This document shows positions 37,621-46,852 of a stretch of 64,000 bases of DNA, piece after piece (positions within the stretch are counted from its first letter, which is position 1; each line of letters opens with the position of its first letter). The position numbers and the translations under genes are program-made. This DNA comes from Iodobacter fluviatilis (GTDB taxonomy: Bacteria; Pseudomonadota; Gammaproteobacteria; Burkholderiales; Chitinibacteraceae): the NCBI RefSeq assembly GCF_900451195.1, contig NZ_UGHR01000001.1:1984001-2048000 (forward strand). The letters run 5' to 3'. The notes under the pieces were generated by a model. It did not search any database, had not been told where the DNA came from, and worked only from the letters and a program-made list of their open reading frames with translations.

Positions 37621-38193
37621 ATGAAATCGATAGCCGTTTTTTGTGGGGCCAGACACGGCCTTCGGCCTGAGTTTACGGCCGCTGCGCGCGAGTTAGGTGC
37701 GTTATTGGCTGAGCGTGAAATCACCCTAGTTTATGGTGGTGGACATATTGGCCTGATGGGGGAAGTGGCAACGGCGTGTCTGAATGCGGGCGGGCAGGTG
37801 ATAGGGGTGATTCCAGAGTTTATGGTGGAGCGTGAATTGGCGCTAGAATCGTGTACAGAATTAATTGTGGTGGATTCCATGCACAGCCGCAAAGCAAAAA
37901 TGGCTGAATTAGCCGATGGCTTTATCGCTATGGCAGGGGGCTTTGGCACTTTGGATGAGGTGTTCGAGATTCTGACTTGGTCACAAATTGGTTTGCACGC
38001 TAAACCGGTGGGCTTACTCAATACTGCAAATTATTACGATGCACTGACAAAATTTTTGGAAGGCGCCATTGCCGCAGGCTTTTTGGCTGAGGCGGAATAC
38101 CACAAGCTGCAGTCTGCCCATACGCCAGCGGCCTTGCTGGATATTTTAAGCCGTTTGCCCAGTGTGCCTGAAGGGCAGTGGTGGAAAGTGTAA
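37621..38193 (+). CDS. LOG-family nucleoside-5'-monophosphate phosphoribohydrolase
   Basis: The protein (190 aa) belongs to the LOG/TIGR00730 Rossmann family, which releases free bases from cytokinin-type or purine 5'-monophosphates and was long misnamed lysine decarboxylase. Motifs are F-C-G-A-R, L-V-Y-G-G-G-H-I-G-L-M-G, S-M-H-S-R-K-A-K-M, and G-G-F-G-T-L-D-E (usual P-G-G-x-G-T-x-x-E, with Ala for Pro here). The true physiological substrate is not evident. Confidence 0.9.
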   Translation: MKSIAVFCGARHGLRPEFTAAARELGALLAEREITLVYGGGHIGLMGEVATACLNAGGQVIGVIPEFMVERELALESCTELIVVDSMHSRKAKMAELADGFIAMAGGFGTLDEVFEILTWSQIGLHAKPVGLLNTANYYDALTKFLEGAIAAGFLAEAEYHKLQSAHTPAALLDILSRLPSVPEGQWWKV

Positions 38194-38235
38194 GTGATCA
38201 GCGGCGGCCTTTCTTTCCGTTTTATTCATGCCTCT

Positions 38236-38271
38236 ATAAAAAACGCCATCAAAAATAGATGGCGTTTTTTA
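38236..38271 (+). terminator. Intrinsic terminator after LOG gene
   Basis: AAAAAACGCCATC-AAAAATA-GATGGCGTTTTTT, a strong stem with T-run. Confidence 0.92.
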
Positions 38272-38382
38272 TTTAAAAGATAAGATGGAACATTTAGGTT
38301 TAAGTGATTTAGGCTTATAAAAAGTCTTTGTAGTATGGCTGGATGTATTAAGCTGATAGTCAGTTACCGTGGTGAGATTGTT

Positions 38383-39315
38383 ATGTTTGAGCAGTTAATG
38401 AATATATTTCGCCCCGCTTCTGCCCGCTCGGAAACCTTGCTCGGAGCGCTACAAGCCCGCTTGCTGGTGCAGGAGCAGGGCTTGTTAGCTAGCCTCTTGG
38501 CATCGGCATGGGTGGTGGAAGCACGGGATCCATACACGGGTGGGCATTTGTGGCGGGTGGCAGCCATGTCGGCGCTTTTGGCGCAGGCACTGGGAGAATC
38601 CGCGCCCAGCGTCAGCCGTATTGCCATGGGCGGGTTCTTGCATGATATGGGCAAAATTGGTGTGCCAGATGCTATTTTGCGTAAGCCTGATAAGCTGACG
38701 GACGATGAATATGCGGTGATTAAAACCCATCCTTCGCTTGGTGCACGTTTACTGGCCAGCCACCCACTTTCGCCTTTAGTGCTTGCAGCCGTTGAAGGGC
38801 ATCATGAAAGGCCGGATGGCCAAGGCTATCCGTATGGCTTATCAGGGGCAGATATCCCGCGTGATGCTTTGATTGTGGGGGTGTGCGATGCTTTTGACGC
38901 CATGACCAGCTCTCGTCCATATCGGTCTGGCATGCCTATCAGCAAGGCGCTGGCCATTATTCAAAGTGAATCAGGCCGGCAGTTTGATAAAGAGTGTAGT
39001 GAAGTGTTTATTCAACTTGGCCAGGCTGGCGGTCTGGACCATATCGTTGGTCATAGCGATGCAGGCATTCCGCTGGCGCACTGCACCATGTGCGGGCCAA
39101 CGATTGTGCGATATCGTGTAGCGCAGCAGGGTGAACACGCCGCCTGCCCTAATTGCAACGGTGATTATGTGTGGGAGCGCGGCAGTGAGGGCCAGCTCTC
39201 GATTGTGGCAACGGGGGAAAAAGCCAGCGCCGAGGCAATGGCACCTCGCGCAGATCAGCAGCAGATCGCCTCCTTGGTCCAAGAGTGGTCCAATGCGCTG
39301 CAAGCAGTAGCTTGA
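38383..39315 (+). CDS. HD-GYP domain protein with C-terminal zinc ribbon
   Basis: The start is the ATG at 38383; the 16 upstream codons lack support. The HD-GYP domain shows D-P-Y-T-G-G-H-L-W-R-V, the HD pair in F-L-H-D-M-G-K-I-G-V-P-D, H-P-x-L-G-A-R-L-L, and G-H-H-E-R-P-D-G-Q-G-Y-P, then D-A-F-D-A-M-T-S-S-R-P-Y-R. It should hydrolyse cyclic di-GMP. After it comes C-T-M-C-G and, 20 residues later, C-P-N-C-N-G, a treble-clef or ribbon zinc site not usual in this family. No receiver domain or membrane segment is present. Confidence 0.9.
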   Translation: MFEQLMNIFRPASARSETLLGALQARLLVQEQGLLASLLASAWVVEARDPYTGGHLWRVAAMSALLAQALGESAPSVSRIAMGGFLHDMGKIGVPDAILRKPDKLTDDEYAVIKTHPSLGARLLASHPLSPLVLAAVEGHHERPDGQGYPYGLSGADIPRDALIVGVCDAFDAMTSSRPYRSGMPISKALAIIQSESGRQFDKECSEVFIQLGQAGGLDHIVGHSDAGIPLAHCTMCGPTIVRYRVAQQGEHAACPNCNGDYVWERGSEGQLSIVATGEKASAEAMAPRADQQQIASLVQEWSNALQAVA

Positions 39316-39379
39316 GCCTATGCGGGTTGATGGCAAAACCCGAAATTAAAAAACTGCCGCTTAGAGCCGGCAATCAGTC

Positions 39380-39422
39380 ACGCCCTCCCGCAATGTAAAA
39401 GCCATTGGGGAGGGCGTTTTTT
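39380..39422. terminator. Intrinsic terminator after HD-GYP gene
   Basis: ACGCCCTCCC and GGGAGGGCGT with a 17-18 nt loop and T-run on the plus strand, between convergent genes. Confidence 0.88.
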
Positions 39423-39427
39423 GCTGC

Positions 39428-39985
39428 TTATCCAGCTTGGGCGGCTTGCCATGCATGCTCAGCAAACACGACATCCAAAGCGGTATCGGCCACGCTGGTG
39501 GTGTAGTTGGACATGATTTTCAGACTGGTGCCTAGAATCACTTCCAATACGGTTTGCTGGGTATAACCGGCGGCAAGAAATTGCGCGACGGCTTCTTTGC
39601 TTTGCCAGCCACGGGTTTCGATCATGGCAATGGTGAATTGGCGCAAGGCTTCCAGCTTGGCATCTGCAATCGCGGTGTTATGACGTAGGGCGTGAATCAC
39701 CTCTGGGGCCACACTGCTTTGTGCAATCATGGAATGCGCCGCCATGCAGTAGTCGCAGCGGTGCAGGCGGTTGGCCGTCATCATGACGATCTGGCGCTCG
39801 GTTTCAGTCATGCTGCTTTTATTGAAAATGCCAGTTAGGGTGAGGTAGCCTTCCAGTAAAACAGGGGCGCTGGCCATATGGGCGAACAGGTTAGGCACAA
39901 AACCAAAGTTAGCCTGTGCATGGCTGAGTAAGGGCTGGCTGGCGGCAGGAGCGGAGGTGATACTGTGGCTGATAAATTGAGTCAT
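39428..39985 (-). CDS. Carboxymuconolactone decarboxylase / AhpD-family protein
   Basis: The 185-aa all-helical protein has the AhpD-type redox motif C-D-Y-C-M-A-A-H-S near residue 77, preceded by E-R-Q-I-V-M-M-T. Family members act as alkylhydroperoxidases or as uncharacterised oxidoreductases. It lies 18 nt downstream of a zinc-free MDR oxidoreductase gene and both diverge from a TetR regulator, suggesting a regulated stress or detoxification operon. Confidence 0.88.
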   Translation of the reverse strand: MTQFISHSITSAPAASQPLLSHAQANFGFVPNLFAHMASAPVLLEGYLTLTGIFNKSSMTETERQIVMMTANRLHRCDYCMAAHSMIAQSSVAPEVIHALRHNTAIADAKLEALRQFTIAMIETRGWQSKEAVAQFLAAGYTQQTVLEVILGTSLKIMSNYTTSVADTALDVVFAEHAWQAAQAG

Positions 39986-40003
39986 GTACTTTCCCTTGAA
40001 GTT

Positions 40004-41047
40004 TTACAGCTCGAAATTAATGATGATTTTGCCAAAATGCTGCGCGCTGGCGAGGTAATCAAATGCTGCTTGTGCCTGGTTAAAAGAGAAACTGCGATCA
40101 ATGATCGGCTCAATTTTGTGCTGGCTTATAAAGTGATTTAAAGCCTTAAAGTGTGCGAGCGAGCCCACCAAAGTGCCGTGGATAGTGGCGTTCTGTAATT
40201 GCAACGGCAGTAAATTCGGGCTGGGAGCAAACCCGCTGAGAACGCCAATTTGATGGATATGCCCCCCTCCTGCCACTGCACTGATTGAGCGGCTAAAAGT
40301 GTCAGGGCCACCCAGCTCTAAAATTTGATCTGCACCAGTGCCTGCAGTGAGCTCCAGTACGGCCTGATCCCAATCGGGCTGCTTGCGGTAGTTGATGGTT
40401 TGCCATGCACCCAGTGCGTGCGCTTTAGCGAGTTTTTCATCGGATGAGGAAGTGATGATGACGCGTGCACCCTGCGCTACCGCCAGTTGCAGAGCAAACA
40501 GCGCCACACCACCCGTGCCTTGAATTAATACTGTTTCGCCCTCCGCCAATTGGCCGCGGTCAAATAAAGCCTGCCACGCCGTAACTGCCGCGCAGGGTAA
40601 TGTTGCCGCTTGCTGCAGGCTTAAGTGTGCGGGTACTTCCACAATGGCATTGGCTTTGGCGACGATATATTGCGCTAAGACTCCAGCGGTTTGCGCGCCA
40701 CCCAGTGCGCCGGCTAAATGGTGCTGAGGCTGGTATTTTCCGGTCTGCCAGGTGCTGAAAAAGCCAGTTGCCACCCGTGCGCCTATTGGCCATTCACTGA
40801 CGCTTTCACCCGCTGCCACCACCGTTCCCGCCGCATCGGATAAGGGGATTTGCCCAGCTACACTCCCTTTGCCAACATTGCGCAAAATAATCAAATCACG
40901 GTAATTCAGGCTAGCCGCAGCGACCTTGATCAATACCTCATCGGCAGCTAGTGCTCCGATGTGGGTCTGTATCTGCTCTAAAGCCATCACCTCACCCAAT
41001 GGCTGCAATTGATAGCGCTGAAAATGTATTTGTTCTGGGAGCTTCAT
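40004..41047 (-). CDS. Quinone-oxidoreductase-like MDR dehydrogenase
   Basis: The 347-aa medium-chain reductase has the GroES-like N-domain (V-L-I-K-V-A-A-A-S-L-N-Y-R-D) and a Rossmann NADP site G-T-G-G-V-A-L-F-A-L-Q-L-A. The catalytic and structural zinc cysteines of alcohol dehydrogenases are absent, placing it with quinone oxidoreductase-like enzymes. It is the first gene of the operon with the AhpD-like gene. Operator-like palindromes lie between it and tetR. Confidence 0.88.
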   Translation of the reverse strand: MKLPEQIHFQRYQLQPLGEVMALEQIQTHIGALAADEVLIKVAAASLNYRDLIILRNVGKGSVAGQIPLSDAAGTVVAAGESVSEWPIGARVATGFFSTWQTGKYQPQHHLAGALGGAQTAGVLAQYIVAKANAIVEVPAHLSLQQAATLPCAAVTAWQALFDRGQLAEGETVLIQGTGGVALFALQLAVAQGARVIITSSSDEKLAKAHALGAWQTINYRKQPDWDQAVLELTAGTGADQILELGGPDTFSRSISAVAGGGHIHQIGVLSGFAPSPNLLPLQLQNATIHGTLVGSLAHFKALNHFISQHKIEPIIDRSFSFNQAQAAFDYLASAQHFGKIIINFEL

Positions 41048-41061
41048 CGTTTTTCCTATTT

Positions 41062-41105
41062 ATGTAATGAACGATACATAATGTAATCGAGCTAATATTC
41101 GCTCG
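41062..41105. promoter_or_regulatory. Candidate TetR operators
   Basis: ATGTA-n8-TACAT (41062-41079) and CGAGC-n8-GCTCG (41088-41105) are inverted repeats in the 82-bp spacer between the MDR gene and the divergent tetR. TetR-family regulators usually bind such palindromes and repress both sides. Confidence 0.5.
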
Positions 41106-41129
41106 TCAATATATTTTGTAGTAATCATT

Positions 41130-41747
41130 ATGGAAAGCGACGAAATTAGAAAAACACGCGGCAGACCTCGTGCATTTGATCGTGCCTTAGCCTTAGATAA
41201 AGCACTGCGATTGTTTTGGGCGCAGGGCTATGAAGGCACTTCAATGAGCGATTTAACCAGCGCTTTGGGGATTAACGCTCCAAGCTTATATGCCGCATTT
41301 GAATCCAAGCCTGCGCTGTACAGCGAAGCGCTAGAGCTGTATCTGGCCCGTCAACACGAGCAGATTACGGCTTTGATGGATCAGGCATTAAGCGCCAGAG
41401 AAGCCTTGGAAGCCATGCTCTATGCGGCTGCCGAGCAATACACCCGGCCCGATCAGCCAGCGGGCTGCCCGATTGCCAGCGGGGTATTACGCAGCGCAGA
41501 GGCGAATGAAGCGATGGCGCAGCTTACTGCCACGCATCGGCGCAATGCCTTGGCTATGATTGCTGGACGAATCGCTCTGGATATCCGCCGTGGGTTGATG
41601 AGCGCGCAGACGGATGTGGATGGCTTGGCGATGTTCTATGCCGGTGTAATCCAGGGAATGTCGGTGCAGGCGATTGATGGTGCCAGCCACGCGCAACTAA
41701 ATGCCCTGGTTAAAATTGCTCTGCGGGCGTGGCCCGCTCATGCTTAG
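41130..41747 (+). CDS. TetR/AcrR-family transcriptional regulator
   Basis: The 205-aa protein opens with G-R-P-R-A-F-D and a helix-turn-helix: A-L-R-L-F-W-A-Q-G-Y-E-G-T-S-M-S-D-L-T-S-A-L-G-I-N-A-P-S-L-Y-A-A-F, diagnostic for the family. The C-terminal ligand domain resembles the subgroup with C-P-I-A-S-G-V-L near residue 110. It is divergent from the MDR/AhpD operon and is likely its repressor. Its 3' end overlaps the convergent 41710-42762 gene by 38 bp. Confidence 0.92.
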   Translation: MESDEIRKTRGRPRAFDRALALDKALRLFWAQGYEGTSMSDLTSALGINAPSLYAAFESKPALYSEALELYLARQHEQITALMDQALSAREALEAMLYAAAEQYTRPDQPAGCPIASGVLRSAEANEAMAQLTATHRRNALAMIAGRIALDIRRGLMSAQTDVDGLAMFYAGVIQGMSVQAIDGASHAQLNALVKIALRAWPAHA

Positions 41748-42762
41748 TGGCATAACCGCCCGGTAAGTGCCCTGCCAGCGGCTCAAAGCGGCTGATGAGC
41801 TGACGGTTTTTGTCGGCCAGAGGCCCGCTGCCTAAGTCCGGCGCACGCCCTGCATCCACGGCGTAGTTGCTAAGGCGAAAAATAGCCTCAAAGGGTTTGT
41901 TTTGCATATCGCGCTGATAGGGGCGGGTGCTGATTGATAGCTCGGCAATACGATGCGGATCAAGCTTGCGGCTAAAACGATGCAAGCCTTGGTAAGTAAA
42001 GTGCCTTGCGACCCAATGATCACTATGTGCAATTAAGGCGTCCATCAGTGCATAGAGTAGCTCGGATGCACTGCTGTTTTGCAGCAAAAGCGTTAATTCC
42101 AGGCCGTCAAACTCGGGGAAATCTGCCTCAATTTTGCGTGCCAAGGGCGGCTCTCCTAGGCGAATATCCAGCAAAATAGTTTGATTATGTCGCTGCTCGA
42201 TATGCAGTACTTCAATGGGGCGCTGTGCAAACTGCCATTGCAACAAACAGGAGCGTAAAGCCTCTGCTGTTTCTACCGTCTTAGGGGCATGGACCAGCTC
42301 TGGGTTCTGCGCCATCAGGGCTAAATCTTGGTGACTGCTAAAGGGGGCGCTGACTTGCCCCGCTGCTTTGCGAAAAGTCAGTAACTCACGCAGCTCGTGC
42401 TCACGTGCTTTTTTGATGGCCAAAAAAGCGGTTTGGATAATTTCAGAGCTGGGCGTATCGCGATCAATACGCCATTTTCTGCCGTACACCAGTTTCTGCG
42501 GCCGGATGGTATGGCTGCGATCATAATTCTCCCGCCCGATCAGGCCCACCTGCAAATACATCCCGCCCGCATCTTCTGCTGCAAATAAAGGGGTATGTGT
42601 GTCAAATTCAATCTCACTGATTATTTGAGCCACGCTCGTGATGCTGTGCTGATACTGCACATAATGCTGTGGCACATGCGGACGGCCATTGCTCAAAATG
42701 ACGCTTGGTGCCAGTGGCATAAGCGTTTCAAATGGTTTGCTAGGGATAGAGAGCACTGTCAT
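41710..42762 (-). CDS. Conserved-looking unknown protein (350 aa)
   Basis: I do not recognise a family. There is no signal peptide or membrane helix. The sequence includes G-R-E-N-Y-D-R-S-H-T-I-R-P-Q-K-L-V-Y-G-R-K-W-R-I-D-R-D-T-P-S-S-E-I as a conserved-looking block near residues 76-106, and a C-terminal part rich in basic and aromatic residues. The frame is long and uninterrupted with normal codon use, so it is a real gene. Its end overlaps tetR tail to tail. A start at codon 15 (ATG) is also possible. Confidence 0.75.
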   Translation of the reverse strand: MTVLSIPSKPFETLMPLAPSVILSNGRPHVPQHYVQYQHSITSVAQIISEIEFDTHTPLFAAEDAGGMYLQVGLIGRENYDRSHTIRPQKLVYGRKWRIDRDTPSSEIIQTAFLAIKKAREHELRELLTFRKAAGQVSAPFSSHQDLALMAQNPELVHAPKTVETAEALRSCLLQWQFAQRPIEVLHIEQRHNQTILLDIRLGEPPLARKIEADFPEFDGLELTLLLQNSSASELLYALMDALIAHSDHWVARHFTYQGLHRFSRKLDPHRIAELSISTRPYQRDMQNKPFEAIFRLSNYAVDAGRAPDLGSGPLADKNRQLISRFEPLAGHLPGGYATKHERATPAEQF

Positions 42763-43185
42763 GGTTGTCGCCGTGGCAAGGAATACGGCTAATTTACCAA
42801 ATGCTAAAAATATAAAGAATAGCGATGAAATGGAAGATTTTATTGTATTTTAAGGAATAATTCAGAGTAGGAAAGCGTGAAGCCGTTTGGGCTTGAGCCT
42901 GCTTGTGCTTGCTGGGCCAGCGTAGCGCGGATGAGCAAAGAATGGCTCCGTATTGCAGCTGAGGGCCGAGGGAAAGACCGTGGTTTTGCCAAGTGGCGGG
43001 GCATAAAAGGCGAGGGCTATTTGCGGCAGGGTAGTGTGTTATTGATGAAGCAAATGGGTGGGCAAGCGGGTGCTGGCTTATCTTGTAGCCGCACATAAAA
43101 TGCACAAGCGGTGTCACCACAAAATGGCTTAACCGCCTGTGTCGCGGTGCGTAGCAATCAGTGTTTTATTGCGGCACGGTGCTGG
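42763..43185. other. Spacer without recognisable gene
   Basis: The 423 bp between the unknown gene and grx hold only a doubtful plus-strand frame (42877-43098) with atypical composition. No tRNA, repeat or clear terminator was seen. Confidence 0.5.
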
Positions 43186-43458
43186 CTATGAATGGCTTGG
43201 CTGAGCGTCTGCTAGCCACTTTGATAACTGGCCAGATTGCTCCAAAACCAGTAAATCGTTAAAGCCCCCAAGGTGGCGGTCGCCAATAAAAACCTGGGGC
43301 ACAGAGCGGCGGGCGCTGCGCTTGAGCATGGTGGCAAACTCATCCGGGTTTTGATCGACCCATATTTTATTCACGCTTAATCCTTTGCTTTGCAGCAAGT
43401 TTTCGGCTTGCACGCAAAATGGGCAAGTGTGGGTGCTGTACATGGTAATAGCTGACAT
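43186..43458 (-). CDS. grxC: Glutaredoxin (GrxC type)
   Basis: A 90-aa dithiol glutaredoxin with the active site C-P-F-C at residues 12-15, the cis-proline block S-V-P-Q-V-F-I-G, and G-G-F-N-D-L for glutathione binding. It reduces protein disulfides with glutathione. It stands alone upstream of the YHS gene in antisense of no known partner. Confidence 0.93.
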   Translation of the reverse strand: MSAITMYSTHTCPFCVQAENLLQSKGLSVNKIWVDQNPDEFATMLKRSARRSVPQVFIGDRHLGGFNDLLVLEQSGQLSKWLADAQPSHS

Positions 43459-43531
43459 GATGAAATCCTAGCCTATGGGGCGGCTGATTTGGGAAAGGCT
43501 GCGGCGTTTTAGTGTGGCGTGTCCATATCAA

Positions 43532-44035
43532 TCAGAGCGTTTTGGGAGCTTTGTCTTTAATGGCTGGCCACTCTTGATAGGCTTTATTTATATTGCCCGG
43601 TAGGTCTTCCAGCCACTTCTTTTGCACTTGTTTGGTCACATTCAGGTACAGCTTTCCCTCTACGATTTTCCATGCCTCTGGATCACCATCAAATTTCTTA
43701 TCCAGCGCGACCCCCATTGCACAAAAACCGCCAAATTGGGGCGCGTAATATGCGGGGTTGGCGTTAAATTTGGCCAAATTCTCTTGGGAAGAAAAGTGAT
43801 AAGTCACACCATTATGGTTGGCGCTATAAGCCGCATTCCCCAAAGTAGGGCTATGGACAGTGAAATAGGCCACCGGGTCAAAGCCTTTCAGCGCCACGTT
43901 TTTTGCATCTACATTGATGGCGGCAGTAGACGCTTCGTCATAAGCCAACGCCGAGGTCGGCATCAAGCCGCCTACGATCAAAGAGGCCAGCATGGCTGAA
44001 GCAAAAAATGTGCGGCGAAAAATAAATGGGGACAT
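43532..44035 (-). CDS. Exported YHS-domain protein
   Basis: A signal peptide (residues 1-31, ending S-A-L-A) precedes a YHS domain: L-K-G-F-D-P-V-A-Y-F, then G-V-T-Y-H-F-S-S-Q-E-N-L-A-K-F-N-A-N-P-A-Y-Y-A-P-Q-F-G-G-F-C-A. The YHS domain is thought to bind metal. The remainder is W-L-E-D-L-P-G-N-I-N-K-A-Y-Q-E-W-P. Function unknown, periplasmic by prediction. It lies upstream of grxC, 73 nt apart, same strand. Confidence 0.9.
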   Translation of the reverse strand: MSPFIFRRTFFASAMLASLIVGGLMPTSALAYDEASTAAINVDAKNVALKGFDPVAYFTVHSPTLGNAAYSANHNGVTYHFSSQENLAKFNANPAYYAPQFGGFCAMGVALDKKFDGDPEAWKIVEGKLYLNVTKQVQKKWLEDLPGNINKAYQEWPAIKDKAPKTL

Positions 44036-44843
44036 GATGTTTTCCTTTTGGGTTTAGGGGTTTACCGCTGTGGCTGAGCGAGTAAATGGATTGTGCCTAA
44101 GTGTCTTAAAAAGAAGAATCGTCATGTTTTACAATTGATTGTTCTAATTTATGGAATAGTCTGAGGTTTTTTGTTTGATAGGAAAAGAAAGATTAAAGGT
44201 GTTAACTTGAAAGTATTTGGGCTTGAATGATCAGCAGCTTACAGAGGCGTACAAGCAGCACATTAGGTATTGCCTTCGGTGGCAGGCATGGCAAGCACTA
44301 CAGCCCAGGACTTCTGGCAAAAGATAGATTTGGCAGATACGCTTCTCTACGCAGATTTGCCATTACTGGCAACACGATTGGCTCACCAGTAAAAGATTAA
44401 TTAAAGCGAGCCGCAGCCCTTGTCTATTTACATCGTGCGCTAAGAATGGCGTTATGGTTAGGCCAAAATTCTTCGCTTAGTTGATTTATAAGCCGAAGTG
44501 CGGAAGTAAAATTGCGCTTTAAATTAATGCAGGGCTGCATAATTAGAGTTGATATGGCAACTTATGCCAAAAATAATATGAAAAAAATTGAATCGTGGTT
44601 TTATTTCGAATTTTTTGTAAGTTTGAGCAGCCTTGGAGGCTAAAGCCTGTGTCGGTTTTGAGTAAAAGGGCTGTTTGTTAAAAACGTTACAAAATAAACT
44701 GCTTAGTGTTGCCGGAGTCTGGGTTTTACAATCTTTGGCTGGCAAATGCAATATTGCGGATATCAACAATTTGTATTACGTAATTGATGTCGGCTAGTAT
44801 CACCTGATACCTGTTGAGTTGATTCACACAAAAGGATGTTTAT
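44036..44843. other. 808-bp spacer without recognisable gene
   Basis: No frame in this stretch looks like a gene. It contains AT-rich sequence and scattered short repeats. The hisC promoter must lie near the right end, but I could not place a convincing -35/-10 pair. Decayed coding DNA is possible but nothing was recognised. Confidence 0.5.
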
Positions 44844-45944
44844 ATGAGTTTGCAAGATTTGGCCCCCGCTTACGTGCGCTCGATTGCTCCCTATCAGCCG
44901 GGCAAACCTGTTTCAGAATTAGCCCGCGAAATGGGATTAAATCCTGACCATATCGTGAAATTGGCTTCTAATGAAAATCCGCTGGGCATGGGCAGCAAAG
45001 CAAGGGCCGCAATTGAAAAAGAATTGGCAGAATTAGCCCGTTATCCCGATGGCAATGGCTTTGATTTAAAAAGTAAAGTAGCAAAAAAATACAATGTAAA
45101 AACTGAGCAAATTGTTTTGGGCAATGGCTCTAATGATGTACTGGATTTAATCGCTCATGCTTTTCTTGCACCGGGTGATTCTGCGGTTTATTCGCAATAT
45201 GCGTTTGCTGTTTATCCGCTGGCTACACAAGCCGTTGGGGCAAAAGGTATTCAGGTGAATGCGCTGGATTATGGCCACGATTTAGACGCCATGCTCGCCG
45301 CAATTGAGCCAAATACCAAGGTTGTCTGGATTGCAAACCCAAATAATCCAACCGGCACCATGGCAAGGCCAGGCGATTTGCTTGAGTTTTTACAAAACTG
45401 CCCGAAAAATGTGCTGGTGGTATTGGATGAGGCCTACACCGAATTCTTTACTCCGGAAAAACGACCGGATTCAATCGCTTGGCTGAAAGACTTCCCCAAT
45501 CTGATCGTGGTGCGTACTTTCTCCAAAGCCTTTGGTCTGGCTGGTTTGCGTGTGGGTATGGCACTCACTTCGCCGGAAGTTGCAGACATCATCAACCGCG
45601 TGCGCCAGCCGTTTAATGTCAACAGCCTTGCACAAGCGGCAGCAACGGCGGCGCTGGATGACGAAGAATTTCTGAAAGAAACACTGCGCGTCAATAGCGA
45701 AGGCATGGCGCAATTAACGGCAGCATTTGTACGGCTGGGTATTAGCTATATTCCAAGCCAGGCCAACTTTATTGCCTTTCACTGCGGTGATGCCGCAGCG
45801 CTTAATTTATTTATGCTGCAACGCGGCGTAATTATCCGCCCATTAGCCCCATACGGCCTGACCAACACCCTGCGTGTTTCGATTGGCCTGCCAGCAGAAA
45901 ATGCTCGTTTTATTGAGGTACTAGAAGAAGCTTTGGCTGATTAA
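44844..45944 (+). CDS. hisC: Histidinol-phosphate aminotransferase
   Basis: HisC makes histidinol phosphate; in this group it may also serve in aromatic amino-acid transamination. The 366-aa enzyme has N-E-N-P-L-G, Y-P-D-G-N-G, the PLP lysine K228 in R-T-F-S-K-A-F-G-L-A-G-L-R-V-G, and the C-terminal R-V-S-I-G. The ATG is preceded by AAAGGATG. It stands apart from other his genes and from serC-pheA, with which it clusters in some relatives. Confidence 0.95.
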   Translation: MSLQDLAPAYVRSIAPYQPGKPVSELAREMGLNPDHIVKLASNENPLGMGSKARAAIEKELAELARYPDGNGFDLKSKVAKKYNVKTEQIVLGNGSNDVLDLIAHAFLAPGDSAVYSQYAFAVYPLATQAVGAKGIQVNALDYGHDLDAMLAAIEPNTKVVWIANPNNPTGTMARPGDLLEFLQNCPKNVLVVLDEAYTEFFTPEKRPDSIAWLKDFPNLIVVRTFSKAFGLAGLRVGMALTSPEVADIINRVRQPFNVNSLAQAAATAALDDEEFLKETLRVNSEGMAQLTAAFVRLGISYIPSQANFIAFHCGDAAALNLFMLQRGVIIRPLAPYGLTNTLRVSIGLPAENARFIEVLEEALAD

Positions 45945-45967
45945 TCAGCCAGATAATCGTTTAAGTA

Positions 45968-45999
45968 AGCCCCGGCAGAACGATGGCCGGGGCTTTTTC
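45968..45999 (+). terminator. Intrinsic terminator of hisC
   Basis: AGCCCCGGC-n9-GCCGGGGCT followed by TTTTCTTTTT. Confidence 0.92.
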
Positions 46000-46045
46000 T
46001 TTTTCGGATTTACTCTCGCCCAATGGGGGGGTAAAGGTATGGCGC

Positions 46046-46687
46046 TTATTTGACAAGCAAAACGTATTCGATATCTTGCACCATGCGCCCATAGCCAGCG
46101 GATTCGCGGTTGTATTTGCCGCCAAATTTTAGAGTATGTGGGCCAGGAGGCAAGGGTTTTAGCAATAGCCAGAACCCATCTGTCGCCGATGGAAATGCCT
46201 TATATGGCTGCATTGAGGCGGGTTGCCGGGCGAATGCATCAAAGCAGTTTTTGGATGAGATACGATATTGCCTAGGGTTGCTGACAGGCTTGCCGTCGAG
46301 TTCAGCGAACAGATCAAGCGCTGTGTCATTGTTCAGCGCGGCTGCGGCCTTTGTATCTTCGCATGTAATCGATTTAACTCCCCTTGCTGGAATGTACACC
46401 ATATTGATCAGGGGAAAGAACAAGGTCTTGCCTGCAGGAATGGTGCAGGTTCTGCGAATCTTTGATGAGCCAAATCCACCTGCCAGAAACCAGGTGTTTC
46501 CACTCTGGTTTTTTGAGCAGTTCGCGCCGCTTAGATCTGCAACCGGGCTTTCATCCCTAGGCGTTGACATTGCCCACTGCCACCACTCTGCAGCCAGCTT
46601 TGGTGTTGCTTGCTCAGCAATCGGGCTGCCTGCGGCACAAAAGGGCGTGATGAGAAGCGTTGAGAGCATGGCAATGGATTTGATCAT
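46046..46687 (-). CDS. Exported protein of unknown function (213 aa)
   Basis: A signal peptide (residues 1-19) precedes W-W-Q-W-A-M-S-T-P and N-Q-S-G-N-T-W-F-L-A-G-G-F-G-S-S-K-I-R-R-T-C-T-I-P, then G-K-T-L-F-F-P-L-I-N-M-V-Y. I recall this as a recurring hypothetical family but know no function. Five cysteines or more in the mature part suggest disulfides. It borders the cassette array on the left but its composition is like the chromosome, so it is not a cassette. Confidence 0.75.
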   Translation of the reverse strand: MIKSIAMLSTLLITPFCAAGSPIAEQATPKLAAEWWQWAMSTPRDESPVADLSGANCSKNQSGNTWFLAGGFGSSKIRRTCTIPAGKTLFFPLINMVYIPARGVKSITCEDTKAAAALNNDTALDLFAELDGKPVSNPRQYRISSKNCFDAFARQPASMQPYKAFPSATDGFWLLLKPLPPGPHTLKFGGKYNRESAGYGRMVQDIEYVLLVK

Positions 46688-46852
46688 GATGATGAGAGTC
46701 AGTCCTAGGTCTGCTTAAGGAGCGCCGCCTGAAGGGTGGGGCAGAGGGCAAACAAATGTCTGTTTAAAGATAATAATAAGTGGTGAGATTTATTAATTCA
46801 GCTGCTTTGTTACAGGATTAGTTATTTTCCTGCTTTGAGGTAGAAAAGTAGC

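Noticed and set aside
42877..43098. 73-codon plus-strand frame
   Set aside because: Odd composition, no recognisable motif, no clear start signal.
44524..44769. 81-codon minus-strand frame in the hisC upstream spacer
   Set aside because: Low-complexity K/N/F-rich translation of AT-rich DNA, no motif.
46110..46718. 202-codon frame opposite the exported unknown gene
   Set aside because: The minus-strand frame has a signal peptide and conserved-looking motifs; the plus frame is its shadow.
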